Source: Patiria pectinifera
Taxonomy: Eukaryota > Echinodermata > Asteroidea > Valvatida > Asterinidae
DNA: 64,000 nt
Assembly: GCA_029964075.1 (NCBI GenBank)
Contig: CM057136.1
Coordinates: 8,494,001-8,558,000, forward strand
Direction: 5' to 3'
Part shown: piece by piece, positions 35,664 through 47,044 of the stretch
How the letters are laid out: each line of letters starts with the position of its first letter
Position numbering within the stretch: position 1 is the first letter of the stretch
Position numbers and translations under genes: made by a program
The notes under the pieces: model-generated
What the model saw: only the letters and a program-made list of their open reading frames with translations
Database searches by the model: none
What the model was told of the DNA's origin: nothing

Positions 35664-36178
35664 CAACCTCGTCCCCAGTGCTTACTTTATTTCCAACCGC
35701 GTTTCCAATAGTAAACCCTGGATAGGAAACTTTCTTCCTGTATCCCGATTGGATACCGCAATTGGCTGGTAATGGATTTTTATCGTGTACTTGGTGCTAT
35801 ATATTCACAACGTGCAGTACGTGTTGTTCGCGATCATTCGTCCACGCCTTCTCGAAAATACTAATTTCCTTTCCAATTTGCTCATATTAATATGAAATAT
35901 GATACTGCATGTTGTCTTGATAAGATCGTAACAGTTTGATTTCAAAAATCGTGTTTTCGTAACTCACGCCGTGCTCGCGCTGCTACGAATTGACTCTGTT
36001 TTTACCCCAGACACCGCATACAAAAACAAACGCTAATGTGTAACGCATATCCAGGCACCAGACTGTTCCTCATTTGCATACGTCTGCAAAAATCTTGCAC
36101 ATGCAAATGATCCAATACCAGGGTGAGAGAGCATGTAGTGGTGGGCGCGTACTGCTCGACACCCTGGGGACGAGGTTG
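35664..36178 (+). mobile_element. TIR element family B, copy 2
   Basis: Ends CAACCTCGTCCCCAG and CTGGGGACGAGGTTG; perfect target duplication AGGTCAGGC at 35655-35663 and 36179-36187. No coding sequence. Confidence 0.93.
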
Positions 36179-36798
36179 AGGTCAGGCAGCCTCCGTGGCT
36201 AAAAATAAACATGACGACATTGACGGCCCTTTTTCAAAGCTCGACTTCGTTTCCGAATTCGCTTTATCTCATAAAGCTTTTAATGTTCCGATAATTTTTT
36301 TAAAAATAAATCACTTGCTTAATATATCATACAGTTATGATATACAGTTTAATACTTCTGTAAAAAAAAATTGACTTATTTTAACCTGGAATCTTCAAAG
36401 TTGGACACCCAAACAGCACTGTTAGCAGGCGGAGCCGAATTGAGACCACGCCGCGTTTTGGAAAATGCCGGTAACGGTCGTCAAATTCAAACTAGTGCAT
36501 GACGCAGCAAAAAGTTCGCCCCTCGTATACAATCCGAGTGCAAAATCGTCGTTGAATTTCAATTTTTCTAAATAAAAGCAATGGATATTAATTATCAACT
36601 AGTTTTTTAAAAGTTTTTAATAAGCAATTAGCAGTTAATAAAACCTATATAATACTCGGAAATACTCGGACACTATCCGATTGTCGACGAAATGAATTCG
36701 GCAAACTTCGGACAGTTTCGGAAAAAGGAGGAATTCCTCCCGTTTTAGTCACGTGATGTAAATTGTAATACATTGTATTACCGGAGGCTACCTGACCT

Positions 36799-37316
36799 CA
36801 ACCTCGTCCCCAGTGCTTACTTTATTTCCAACCACGTTTCCAATAGTAAACCCTGGATAGGAAACTTTCTTCCTGTATCCTGATTGGATACCGCAATTGG
36901 CTAGTAATGGATTTTTATCGTGTACTTGGTGCTATATATTCACAACGTGCAGTACGTGTTTTCGCGATCATTCGTCCACGCCTTCTCGAAAATACTAATT
37001 TCCTTTCCAATTTGCTCATATTAATATGAAATATGATACTGCATGTTGTCTTGATAAGATCGTAACAGTTTGATTTCAAAAATCGTGTTTTCGTAACTCA
37101 CGCCGTGCTAGCTCGCGCTGCTACGAATTGACTCTGTTTTTACCCCAGACACCGCATACAAAAACAAACGCTAATGTGTAACGCATATCCAGGCACCAGA
37201 CTGTTCCTCATTTGCATACGTCTGCAAAAATCTTGCACATGCAAATGATCCAATACCAGGGTGAGAGAGCAGGTAGTGGTGGGCGCGTACTGCTCGACAC
37301 CCTGGGGACGAGGTTG
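36799..37316 (+). mobile_element. TIR element family B, copy 3
   Basis: Same ends and orientation as copy 2, at roughly 98% identity. Perfect target duplication ACCTGACCT at 36790-36798 and 37317-37325. The target is close to the inverse of that used by copy 2. Confidence 0.93.
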
Positions 37317-37382
37317 ACCTGACCTAAGATTCATCAGGAATAGTCGGAATCTTTTGGTCTGGGAACCAGACTAGGGTCGAGT

Positions 37383-38104
37383 GACAGCCTTGTATACGTA
37401 CAATACAGTTACAACACTAAACGTGACGTCATTATGGGAGTTGGCATGCATGGGTCTGGTCTTTGCCTCAGAAATTCTGGGTCAAATGTTCAATCAGGCT
37501 TTTTAGCCATGTCTCAAAAGGGAACTTTGACATGTTTTTGTGGAAAAAAAATGACAGAGTAATTAAAATGTATTCAAATATGAGCTCACAACGTCAGTAC
37601 TGACGCACACCATGTAGTTGAGGTAGATGACTTTAGGCATTATGAGCCTGCAGAAGCACAATTGGCCTCCTGTTCCTTTCACAGTCACAATTCTTCAAAG
37701 AGGAGATGTCATCGCTTGTTTTTACTTCTGGATTGAATGGGTAATCCAGGGTTTTATACAAGCGATATTTACTTTTGGATTTATTTGGTCGACCAACAAT
37801 AATTGCAAGTTTTATCTGGGTTCAGTTTTATATGGCTCGTGCCATAATTATTTTTAATGGGGAGGGCTAAAATCCTACAATCAGGCAAACTATATAAACT
37901 AAAAGTGTACAAATGCACCCTTCTCACGACATTTATTTAGGGGGAGACAATTCGCATGTACGTCACTTTTTTACATTTTGCTAGTATATTTTTTATGGAT
38001 TTTTTTGGGGAAGCTTAAGCCGCCCCTAGCCTCCTCCCCCCAGAACCGCCACTGGCCATATCTCTTCAATCTCCAAATTCAATGGCTCTCAGAATTCTCA
38101 AAAT
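37383..38104. other. Unassigned sequence
   Basis: A 76-codon hydrophobic frame at 37627-37857 (+) lacks motifs. 37880-38055 resembles part of the poly-G repeat at 41650-41830. Confidence 0.4.
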
Positions 38105-38850
38105 TTGACTTGCTTTGGATGTTTGAAATCTTAAGGGGTTAACCGTGCATTTTCATCAAAATTGGGCAAAATTTGAATGTTCTGGAACGTCAGAAATCGT
38201 AAGGGGTTAACCTTGCATTTTCATCAAAGTTTCACTATTTTGGCAAGTTTGACTTTTTTTTGGAACAGTTACAATTGTATGGGTTAACCTTGCATTTGCA
38301 TCAAAATTGGGCAACAGTTCTCCTTTTTTTGAAAGTTTGAAATTACAAGGGCTTTACCTTGCATTTTCATCAAAGTTGGGAAAATTTCACTTTTCTGGAA
38401 ATCGGAAATCGGAAGAGGTTAACCTTGTATTCTCATCAAAACTAGGCAAAGAGTTTTTTTTCGGAAAGTTCCATAATTGTAAGGGGTTAACCTTGCATTT
38501 TCATCGAAGTTTGGCAAAATTTGACCTTTTTGGAAAGTTTCAAAATTGTAAGGGTAAACCTTGCTTTTTCATCAAAATTGGGCAAACTATGACTTTTTTG
38601 GGAAGTTTCAAATTGTTAGGGGTTAACCTTGCATTTTCTTTGAAATTTGGCAAAATTTGACTTTTTTAGGAAGCTTAAAATTGTTAGGGGTTAACCTTGC
38701 ATTTTCATCAAAAGTGGGGAAAATTTGAATTTTCTAGGAATTTAAAATTGTAAGGGGTTAAAACTTGCATTTTCATCACAATTTAAAAAAAATTCGATCG
38801 TCTGGGAAAATTCGATAGTCTGGGAAATTTGAAATTGCATTTACATCAAA
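38105..38850. repeat. Minisatellite, about 10 x 68 bases
   Basis: The core TAAGGGGTTAACCTTGCATT is followed by TTCATCAAAATTGGGCAAAA and TTTTTGGAAAGTTT. Unit starts are near 38130, 38199, 38277, 38345, 38412, 38479, 38549, 38616, 38683 and 38750. A 117-codon frame across it is a by-product. Confidence 0.9.
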
Positions 38851-39124
38851 CTATGGTATAGAAACGATACCAGCAAATATTTTATAAAAACCAACTTCCG
38901 ATTTTTTGTTCTACATGTTAATTCTTTATTTCAGTCTTCAAATCAGTTCTGAAGCAAAACAAATCAGTGCAAATACCTCAATCATTGCGATATCATTAGA
39001 AGCAATCGAATCTCTGAAATCAAATGAATGAGCAGAAATGTATACACAATGTTAATGCACCTAAATTCACAAATTCCACGTTTACTACACTTATTTTGTG
39101 CCCAATGGGCCTGAAAGATAATGA

Positions 39125-39332
39125 CGTCACTGACTGACTGACTCCCCGACTGACTGACAGATTGACTGGCTGGCTGACTCCCCCCCCCCCGACTGACTGA
39201 CTTTTGACTGACTGACTGCATGACTGACTCCCCAACTGACTGCCCGACTCCCCCCCCCCCCGACTGACTGAGTGACTTTGACTGACTACTGACTGACTCC
39301 CCAACTGACTGACTGACTCCCCGACTGACTTT
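39125..39332. repeat. (GACT)n tetranucleotide array with CCCC interruptions
   Basis: Runs of GACTGACTGACT separated by CCCCG, CCCCAACT and longer C runs. The Ser/Gln-rich minus frames are translations of the repeat. Confidence 0.92.
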
Positions 39333-39339
39333 TTTTTCG

Positions 39340-40393
39340 TGAATAACATATCTTTAATACGTAAAGTTTCAGGGTTCATTCACAGAAATGTTGATTTCGA
39401 TAAATAAAGTGGGAAAAAAAGTTGAATGCATCGGGTCCAAATCTACAACAGAGCCAGCTATTTCAAAGCCTTTTTTTCTCAGTTGTGTAGTGCGAACTCT
39501 AAGGAAGTCATGCAAATACGTCATATCGCGTTAAATATACTTCAAATACGTCAAATATGTCATAATCTCGGCCCCCTCATCACAGCAAAAGGGTGTAACT
39601 TCAATTTTTGGCCTTTTGGAGATACAATGTAAAGTCATTTTTGGGTAATTGGGGGCGCTGATTACAATAAACGAACCCACGGCCTTCCGTTTCAAAGATA
39701 GCAGGGCGTATCTCGTGCAAATGTGTGTTTGTTTGATTCAGTTTCTTTGACAAAAGGGTTCATATTGAGATACACCCTGCTTTGTGACCAGACGCGACAT
39801 GGCAAATTGGTGTAACCATGAAAGATACACACCTTTTTGCCGTCTTATACTAGCAGTATGTTATATGCATCATAGCAGTCCAATAATAATGCATGTGGAT
39901 ATGCTTTCTCAAGATACACGTACACCATGTGCCAAATTAATCCTTTTAAATATGTTTGTGATATTTCATGGTAAAAATGGTTTAACTGTTTTCAAATAGC
40001 CTCTATCAAAAACTCAGTAAAGACAGGGAACTGAAATTTGTACTTTTTTTTTACATTATTCACGACCTGTGGTGGAAAAATTGGTTTAATTGATGTCAAA
40101 TACAATCAATAGAAGACATTGAACTTTCAAACTTTTGTTTTCTTCAAGTTACACCCTTTTACCGGAGCATTACCAAATGAAAACTGGTTGTGGGCTTTCC
40201 ATCCATGGATATACACTGTACATGACATAATAAAAATAACAATATGAAATTCCTTAACTTAAAAATCACACAAGTGATTTGAATGATTCTTGTACTAACA
40301 GAAAGCTACATGTAAGTAATACATGCAGAACTTCACTAAAACAATAGTCCCAAAATTTGGGTTTCTTTTTTTTGACTCGGCCTGTACAATGCA
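39340..40393. other. Unassigned AT-rich sequence
   Basis: No gene recognised. TACACCC words recur near 39590, 39770 and 40145. Short plus frames are without motifs. Confidence 0.4.
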
Positions 40394-40397
40394 TTAA

Positions 40398-40906
40398 AGC
40401 CCGAGTCCATCATTTGCAGCTATCCAAAAAAGTAATCGGCGTAATTATTGTTGAAAAACATACTGGTTGAAAGATAGTAAGGGGACTAAACTCCCTGTGA
40501 AATTATTCTTTCTGGCAAGCTCTCATTTTGAAGAAATCAACGAAAGAAGGCATTTCCAACGGTGCATCTTAAGAAGCACCGTAGGAAAATTTAAATTAGT
40601 TGTTCGTTTTGTTATTCGGCGCAGCGCGCACAAGCATTGGAACGACGCACAGGCGCGCGCGGTTGCTATTCGTTGGATCAGTGCGCAACCATCGCGTAAA
40701 GCTGCAATTCAAAACAATTCGAAACATGATTTAGCAACTTTTGATTTTAAATCGAGATCCAAGAATGCTGTTTTTCTCGGAATATGAAGCTGAAGCTGAG
40801 CTGAAACTTCATCAAGTAAGTTGTTCAGTATCCTTCGTTAGATTTTCAACACTTTTGTTGCTTCAAACGAACAAAATGCACTAATTACAAATGATGGACT
40901 ATAGCT
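40398..40906. mobile_element. TTAA-flanked MITE, 509 bases (family J)
   Basis: The ends AGCCCGAGTCCATCATTTG and CAAATGATGGACTATAGCT are near inverse repeats, with TTAA on both sides (40394-40397 and 40907-40910). A TTAA duplication is typical of piggyBac and Kolobok families. The 106-codon frame inside (40467-40787) has no transposase motif. Confidence 0.75.
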
Positions 40907-41175
40907 TTAAAAAATCAAAGTGGAATATGAATGTTGTCTACAAACTGTACATGTGCGTGCAGTAGAAATGACGCGCATCTTAGAATAGCGCATGGAGGGC
41001 AAGATATACATGTAATATAGTCCATGGGACAATGTATATATACATTATACCACACTGTACGCTGCTACCACATTTATGGATCACAACTATAGCTCAAAAG
41101 CTATTTTACACAGGTTTTGTGCCAATCAAGTGCTCAGGCGCAGTTGCTACAACAAATTAAAAAGAAAAAGAAAAG

Positions 41176-41441
41176 TCATCGGAAATAGCTTCCCTCCAAC
41201 ATATCCACAATATACATCATTCTGCACTTCTTAAGCGCCTCCACCAGTGCAACTTTAGTTGCCTGGCTACGCATCTTCTTTTTCCATAGCAACAGGCTCT
41301 GCATGGACTGTTCCCGGAGGTCCCTCATGTGATCCTCGGAGATGCGCACAATCTCCGTCTCGGTCAGGTGCAGCTTGCGCGCCAGTTGTCGCCAGTCTCG
41401 GCCAATCTCCTCCACAACGATTTCAAAAACGTCGGACAAAT
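41176..41441 (-). CDS. FADD: FADD exon 3 (death domain)
   Basis: The acceptor TTTTGTGTCCAG precedes AT TTG TCC. It encodes DLSDVFEIVVEEIGRDWRQL and the rest of the six-helix death domain, ending MLEGSYFR and TGA. The human protein has the same DL start directly after its single intron, also in phase 1. Confidence 0.94.
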
Positions 41442-44400
41442 CTGGACACAAAATAAAAAAAATGCGAAAGGATTGTCTTCAGGCGCGGTTCTAGAACCAA
41501 TATTTTTGGGGGGCTTGCAGGGTGGATCCAGAATTTTTTTTCAGGGAGGCGTGCTAAAATGTAGACCGGTTATTTTCTCCAGACACTTAGGCCTCCGAAA
41601 ATCAATGGGGGCTCATGCCATATTTTCAATGGGGAGCGCCAATAAAATCCTACAATCATTCACACTATATTAACTACAAATGCACCCTTGTCATGACTAT
41701 TTCTTTAGGGGGAGACCGTGTACATCACATGTACATCACAATCCTTCTTTTTGCTAATGCAATTTTTTTTTACGGAATTTATTTTGGGGGGCTAGACAAA
41801 AAAAAAAAATTGGGGGGGAGGCGGCTAAACACTAGAGCAATATGAAGAAGTGGTCTACAGGGGGAGCCATGTTTGTGCACAAACCTATGGAATGCTCTAC
41901 ATTTTGTACGCCTTTTGTACAAGTACACAATGTACATGGTATCTTGCTTGAATCTTGCTGTTGAGGGTCGATTTGAAGCCTAGGGCTTACATGTACACAT
42001 GTATGACCCATCAAATTTTGGTCAAATAAATCTAATCTTAACTTTAACGGGGCATGTGATTGCAGAATAGAGTCAATAAAAGAGAACAGAAGTTGATGAA
42101 GTAACATCGAAATTAATGGGGGGGGGGGGGGACGTCTCCATAGTCCGACGTCCCATTGGACTGAAGTCCCATTAGCCCAACGTCCCATTGGTCCGACATT
42201 CCATTGGTCCGAAATCCCTGCTCTAGATACGTCGGACCAATGGGGCGTCGGACCAATGGGACGTCGGACCAATGGGTCTTCGGACCAATGGGACGTCGGA
42301 CCAATGGGCTTCAGACCAATGGGACGTCGGACCAATGGGACGTACCTGTAGGACTAATGGGTCTTTGGACCAATGGGACGTCGGACCAATGGGACTTCGG
42401 AACAATGGAACTTCGGAATATCATGCCCACAATTTGAATCTTTTCAAGCAAAACCTTAAACGTAACGGATCGGACAACATTTGCAAACACTAAAAAATAA
42501 CTCTGCAAAAATATGATGAACCACCTTACATGTATTTTGATTGTGAGTAAATAATAGGATTAAGCATCTTGTACCGGTGTTCTCTAGAGTTTACTGTCGT
42601 GTTTGAGAAAAGAGGATTTACCGGTAATATCTTTTGTCGTGATGGGTTGGACCAAATCATGAAATTAATGGCTTACTTGAAAATACTGACCCAACAGTTT
42701 ACAAAATTGAGTTTGCAATGGGTTACATATCTGTGAATTAGAAATATTTTTTTTTCTCCCAAGTGACAAATTGACTTATCGCCATTTGCGAGTTAGCCAC
42801 ACCCCTTAGACAACCCTGTGGAATTCTGTGCTTTCAACTTTTGTTTGTCTTGGATTTTGCACATTCCGCATCCATTCGTATATCATTGGACAACAGTTCG
42901 CAAGCTGCGTTCATGCAATTCTACCACGATAGGTTAAATGGGGCTTGCGCCACAAGAGCGCGTAAGTCGAAACATACATGTATTGATCAATTAACATTTT
43001 GGAAGTAAGGACTTTCGACGAAAACCTTGCCTTGCGTCGAGAAAAATGAAGATACAAGTATTATTATATGCATTGTCAGAGTTTTTTCAAAGGGAATGAT
43101 TTCTGCTGCTTCAGCTTTATTTTATTGACGCTAATTGAATTAAAAAAATAACATTTTTTGGTAATTGTTGTCTGTTACATGTACCTTCAAAGGTAGAATG
43201 CAACCTTTCCTTTTGCTGTAATCTTCAGGAATGGAAGGATTTGGGGGTCAGTATTCTATAGCAAATAATTGTTCCACTGACCAGCTGACCAGTGTAAAAC
43301 CTTTTGTGCTCATGAATGCCAAAAATGAAAAAAAAAATATAAAAAAATGAGGTTCTTGTAGTCTGGTTCCCTGACTCGATGTTTCAGACGACACGGAACA
43401 ATTTATAGACATTAGCGAATTGTCAGGTCAGGCACCCGGACTACATGTAGCTGTCTTGCGCCCGCAAGACATGTACATGTATGTAACCAATAGCAAACAA
43501 AACTAAATTCGGTCAGTTGGGGACAGTATGTGAAAAAGCTGGGGTTTTTTCCAAAGGTGGTTTGGCCGGACCATCGTTGGAAAATGATACAAGATTCCAC
43601 TTTTCTAGAAAATGACAACAAAGCATACCAAGTGCAAAGATTTCACAAGATGCTTGAGACTATTATTTACTCACAGTCAAGTAAGGCATTTCATAATGTA
43701 ATAGGATTGTTTCTTTTTTTAACGTTTGCAAATGTTGCACACTACCTTTAACCCTTACTCCCTACTGTCTTTTAGTAAGTACTGGACCAAGTCCGCCAAA
43801 ATCCATCAATCACACTGCTTCCAATGCATGCTTTGCTTTAGGCCTCCAGGCCCAAGTCCATCGTACTCCATCAATATTTAGTCAAACCAGGCCTGCAGGA
43901 CCAAGTCCCCCAAAATCCACCAACATTATGGGGGGATGGATTTTGATGGATTTGGGTAGATTAAGCTTAAAGGAAATTCCCTTTGAAAAGAAATGAAATC
44001 CAAGAACTGGCAAAACTCTCACCTTCTCCCATGCTGACTTCCCGTACTTGTTGAATCATGCCTGAGAAAGAAAACAACAAAATGGGAAAGTTTTTACTTT
44101 TTAAATCTTGCATGGCCAGTTTAGAATGTTTGATAGGTTTTGCCATAGAAGGACTCGAACGTGCGACCACCAACTTTACTGGGGCAGGCTGTTTGCTTGT
44201 TTGTAATGATTCGGCAATTGGCCGGGAAAGCCAACGAAAGTCTATCGACTCATTTCCATTGGGGTCCCTTGGTAGGAGATTGGGGTGATGGGGGGCTGGG
44301 GTGGGAGGTGGGGGGGGATGGAGGTGGGTAGACGTACATGTACAAAGAGCATATTGGCAGGAACACCACTTTGAAAGGGGGGGGGGCGCGAGGGGAACAA

Positions 44401-46223
44401 CTGCTTCGCCCACAGACCTTTTCTAAATGCTAGACCAGATTTTGTACCAACCTGGAGTTACCCTGCTTTCGTAAAGTTAAAAAGCTAATTACACAACACA
44501 TTTTGTGGACAGCAGTGATGATATTGATGACAAAAAAAGGGCACTCATGAATATATGGGCGGGGTAAATTCCCCCCCCCCCTCCCCCCGGATGCTACGCC
44601 ACTGATTTGGTATTAATCCAATTTGAACTTGATTATTTCCTCCTAGAAGCTTTCAAGTTTATGCCGGGTAAATGGCTTGTAACAAACCACACAATTTCTA
44701 CGCACATTCTGTGTATTTTATCGTATCCTCGCATGCCTTGAGACCGCTCACATTTGTTGAAAATTAAAAGAAAGAAAGAAAGTCTATTTAGATACATATG
44801 TATGTCCCATAGAAGAATATGAGCACACATTGGTCAAATAGCCATTCCGCTACCTGCTTTTCCTGCTATTACAAAAAAAAATTGTTGTCAATTTCAGCAG
44901 CGTATACAGCTTTTGATGTCAAGGGGGGGGGGGGGGGGGTAGCCATCTTCAAAATGGGGGCGCTCTTCAAAACTAACCGTTATTATGCATACTTTTCACG
45001 GCGCATTGCAATGGTTGTTGAGCGGGTTTTCTTTTGTGGGATTGATGTCAGAAAACTCTGCTGACAAAAAAATGTTGTCCAAAAAATCCGTCAGGGAGGG
45101 CAAAGTGCCCCCCCCCCCCGCCCCCCCACTGGATACGCTACTGGTAAATTTTCAACAAGTGCAGGTGCTTGCCGATCGCAGGAACTCGCTGATCGCAGAA
45201 TATGAGATCAAAGAATATGAGCTCATATTGGTCATTCAGCCATTCTGCTATGCTACCTATTTTTTTCTGTTATTTAAAAACAAATTGTCAATTTTCAACA
45301 AGCGCAGACCTGTACTCCTCAATCGCAGGTGCACGCAAATTGCCAAATATGAGATTGAAGTTGAACTCATATTGGTCAAATACCTGCTTTATCCTGTTAT
45401 TTTAAAAAAGTTCTGTATCAATTTTCAACAAGCGCAGGTGCTTGGCGATCACAGGTACATGTACATGTACATGTACTCGCTGATCGCAGGTACATGTACT
45501 TGCCGAACACAGGTGCTCGCCGATCGCAAATGCTCGCAAATTGCAGGTGCTCGCCGATCGGTGGGCAGTTTAGGCTGCCGCATACCGGTACTTAACTTGA
45601 TCAGTGCATTTCAAAATTGAATATTCAAATATTAGATCAAGTCTAAGTTGGAACAGTCAACAAAAAGGCCTACTTCAGTATTCGAAAATACACAGCCTGA
45701 GAAAGAGAACATGTTGTATTATCAGTGCACCTCTGTTCTGATGTAATGATGGATGTGTGCCGGCGGCTGCTTGCGGGACGTGTCCATCTGAGAAGTCTCT
45801 GGCTCTGGTGACCGGCTGGTACCCCTCGCAGCTGGCACCATCTTGCTCAACAGGCCTCACGCCATGGTATGCATTATGGTCCGTCCCATGGTGTCTGTCA
45901 TGGTCCATGGCTTGTACCGGCTGCCTATTGTGGTCACCACTGGCAGCCTCGGCGTAAATCCCTGTCCCATTCTGGTAACTGTCCAGAAGTTTCAGGCAGT
46001 CTTTCCGATGAACCATGTCCAAGAGAACTTTAAGGAACCCCAAGTCGTTGTCCGAAAGGACGCCCCGCTCTTCAAGTTTCTCAAAGAAATCGAGCGGCTC
46101 TTCTAACTCGAGGTCGCGCTTTGTGAGCCCGTCGACGTCTTTGCAGATGAAACGGATAGACCGCATATCGGTGTCGGTCAGCTTTCTCCCAATATCGCTG
46201 AGTGTTTTCCGGTATTGTAACAT
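41176..46223 (-). CDS. FADD: FADD-like adaptor (death effector domain plus death domain)
   Basis: Three coding exons, 46223-45731, 44061-44023 and 41441-41176, join in phase 1 at both introns to give about 265 residues. The N-terminal DED (about 1-84) includes IRFICKDVDGLTKRDLE and a CVxRxDL-like stretch (VHRKDCLKLL), where Cys replaces the usual Leu of RxDL. The C-terminal death domain (about 180-265) contains IGRDWRQLARKLHL and an LLLWKKK helix, as in FADD. FADD links death receptors through DD contacts to caspase-8-like proteases through DED contacts, in the cytosol. The linker is long and rich in His and Asp (AMDHDRHHGTDHNAYHG) compared with vertebrate FADD, which has about 208 residues in all. 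The exon 1 donor (AGAG|GTGCAC) is weak, so the linker length is the least certain part. An in-frame TAG at 46235-46233 precedes the ATG. Confidence 0.88.
41478..41840. repeat. Poly-G repeat with GGATCCAG junction, copy 2
   Basis: Inverted copy of 24425-24665, longer on the right and ending in G runs (AATTGGGGGGGAGGCGG). It lies in FADD intron 2. Confidence 0.75.
42126..42420. repeat. 16-base CCAAT-containing array with an inverted left half
   Basis: About 12 units of ACGTCGGACCAATGGG lie at 42228-42415. The left part (42134-42217) holds four to five units in inverse orientation (CCATTGGTCCGAC). A 13-base spacer lies at the turn, so the array can fold into a large hairpin. It lies in FADD intron 2. 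The open frames of up to 167 codons are repeat translations. Confidence 0.92.
42430..43355. other. FADD intron 2, unassigned part
   Basis: AT-rich, no exon-like sequence or named repeat. Confidence 0.4.
43356..43446. mobile_element. Decayed family A MITE
   Basis: Starts TAGTCTGGTTCCCTGAC and ends GTCAGGTCAGGCACCCGGACTA, a diverged version of the family A ends at 26567 and 35601. No clear target duplication. FADD intron 2. Confidence 0.6.
43790..43965. repeat. CCAAGTCC/AAATCCATCAA short repeats
   Basis: The words CCAAGTCC and AAATCCA(T/C)CAA recur about three times, and an inverse TTTTGATGGATTT closes the block. The ATCCATCAAA word is also the core of the array at 59757-60345 in LRPAP1. Confidence 0.6.
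44023..44061 (-). CDS. FADD: FADD exon 2 (39-base microexon)
   Basis: TTTTCTTTCTCAG precedes the exon and GTGAGA follows it. Read in phase 1 it adds MIQQVREVSMGE plus split Gly codons at the two ends, just before the death domain. Its length is a multiple of three, so it could be skipped without changing frame. Confidence 0.8.
44140..44190 (-). repeat. tRNA-like fragment
   Basis: On the minus strand, GTGGTCGCACGTTCGAGTCC resembles the B-box end of a tRNA or SINE head; no matching A box is clear. FADD intron 1. Confidence 0.35.
45150..45580. repeat. Degenerate CGCAGGTGCTCGCCGATCG repeats
   Basis: The words GCAGGTGCT(T/C)GCCGATCGCA and TTTTCAACAAGCGCAGG recur, with TGTACATG runs inside (45463-45476). 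FADD intron 1; the 211-codon plus frame here is repeat translation. Confidence 0.7.
45731..46223 (-). CDS. FADD: FADD exon 1 (death effector domain and linker)
   Basis: ATG 46223 begins MLQYRKTLSDIGRKL. DED helices follow to about residue 84 (LLDSYQNG), then the linker. The end at 45731 is inferred from the phase 1 acceptor of exon 2. CAGAACAGAG|GTGCAC is the only late phase 1 donor I found. The bases just upstream of the start (pyrimidine run, then AATGTAG) look like an acceptor, so a non-coding first exon farther upstream is possible. Confidence 0.85.
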
Positions 46224-46235
46224 TTGTAAGCTCTA

Positions 46236-47040
46236 CATTTTGAAAAATAAATAAAAAACAACACATTTAAACCTAGACACCTATTTATGAACAGAACATC
46301 TATTTCCACATTATGTTTTTTTAGATGATTATTTTGTCCATGTGCAGTTAGGTAAGGTAAATGTTATTATAAGAACAAAGTTCCACGACTTTTCTTTGTG
46401 TATTACATGTAGCTGTTTCCGCAAACCTTTAGTTCTCAAAATGACATCACATTACCCATGATGACATCATCAGGAGTCATACAGGTACCGGTACATGTAT
46501 GTAAGTTAAGTGTCCCTGTGTGTACATGTACATGTACATGTACACACATGTACATGTGCATGTACATACATGTACGTGTACATGTTTGTACAATGTACTA
46601 AGTTTCAACACTACATGTACATTTTTCAATGTTTAAAGTCAGGACAAATGGAAATTGAAATGTTAGGCTTATTTCATGAACAACCAAAAGGCAAACATCT
46701 CTTTTCAAGTTTGTATTCCTCCATGTTTCAATTTACGAAGTTAAAAACCTTACAAAAGTTACGGGAAATGCAAAACAAAATAGGCTAACGTGTTCAAATT
46801 ACTATGGCCATCATGGCCACTTGACCAAATGTCGATTTTTATACATGAAGTTGTTAGGCCTATAAAAAAAAAATCCCATTTTTTTTTTTTTTATTATTTT
46901 TTTTTTAACAGTAACATCTTGGCAAATCCATGCATCTCAAAATTTTGAATTTTAAGATAATAACCTTTCAAGGGAATATGCAGGTGCTGTTTACATTTAG
47001 CAGAATTTCAAAGTCGCACAATATTTATTTTTCGGGTTAA
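46236..47040. other. Upstream of FADD, simple repeats
   Basis: TGTACATG palindromic tract at 46520-46600 and T/A runs at 46867-46910. No gene. Promoter elements could not be assigned. Confidence 0.45.
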
Positions 47041-47044
47041 TTTA

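Larger units (their letters stand above)
35601..37373. mobile_element. TIR element family A, interrupted by two family B elements
   Basis: The outer ends TAGTCTGGTTCCC and GGGAACCAGACTA are flanked by a perfect 9-base target duplication, GGGTCGAGT (35592-35600 and 37374-37382). Inside are two complete family B elements, each with its own 9-base duplication. Removing these leaves a family A element of roughly 720 bases with no protein. Confidence 0.9.

Noticed and set aside
38982-39379. Ser/Gln-rich frames that look like a low-complexity secreted protein
   Set aside because: They are translations of the GACT tetranucleotide array.
40467-40787. 106-codon basic frame as a possible DNA-binding protein
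   Set aside because: It lies wholly within the TTAA-flanked MITE and has no known motif.
41832-42335. 167-codon minus-strand frame rich in RRPIGPT-type repeats
   Set aside because: It is a translation of the 16-base CCAATGGG array in FADD intron 2.
44985-45620. 211-codon plus-strand frame, one of the longest in the window
   Set aside because: It runs antisense through FADD intron 1 over C runs and CGCAGGTGCT repeats, with no domain.
46510-46788. His/Val/Tyr-rich 92-codon frame upstream of FADD
   Set aside because: Its first half is a translation of TGTACATG repeats and the rest has no motif.
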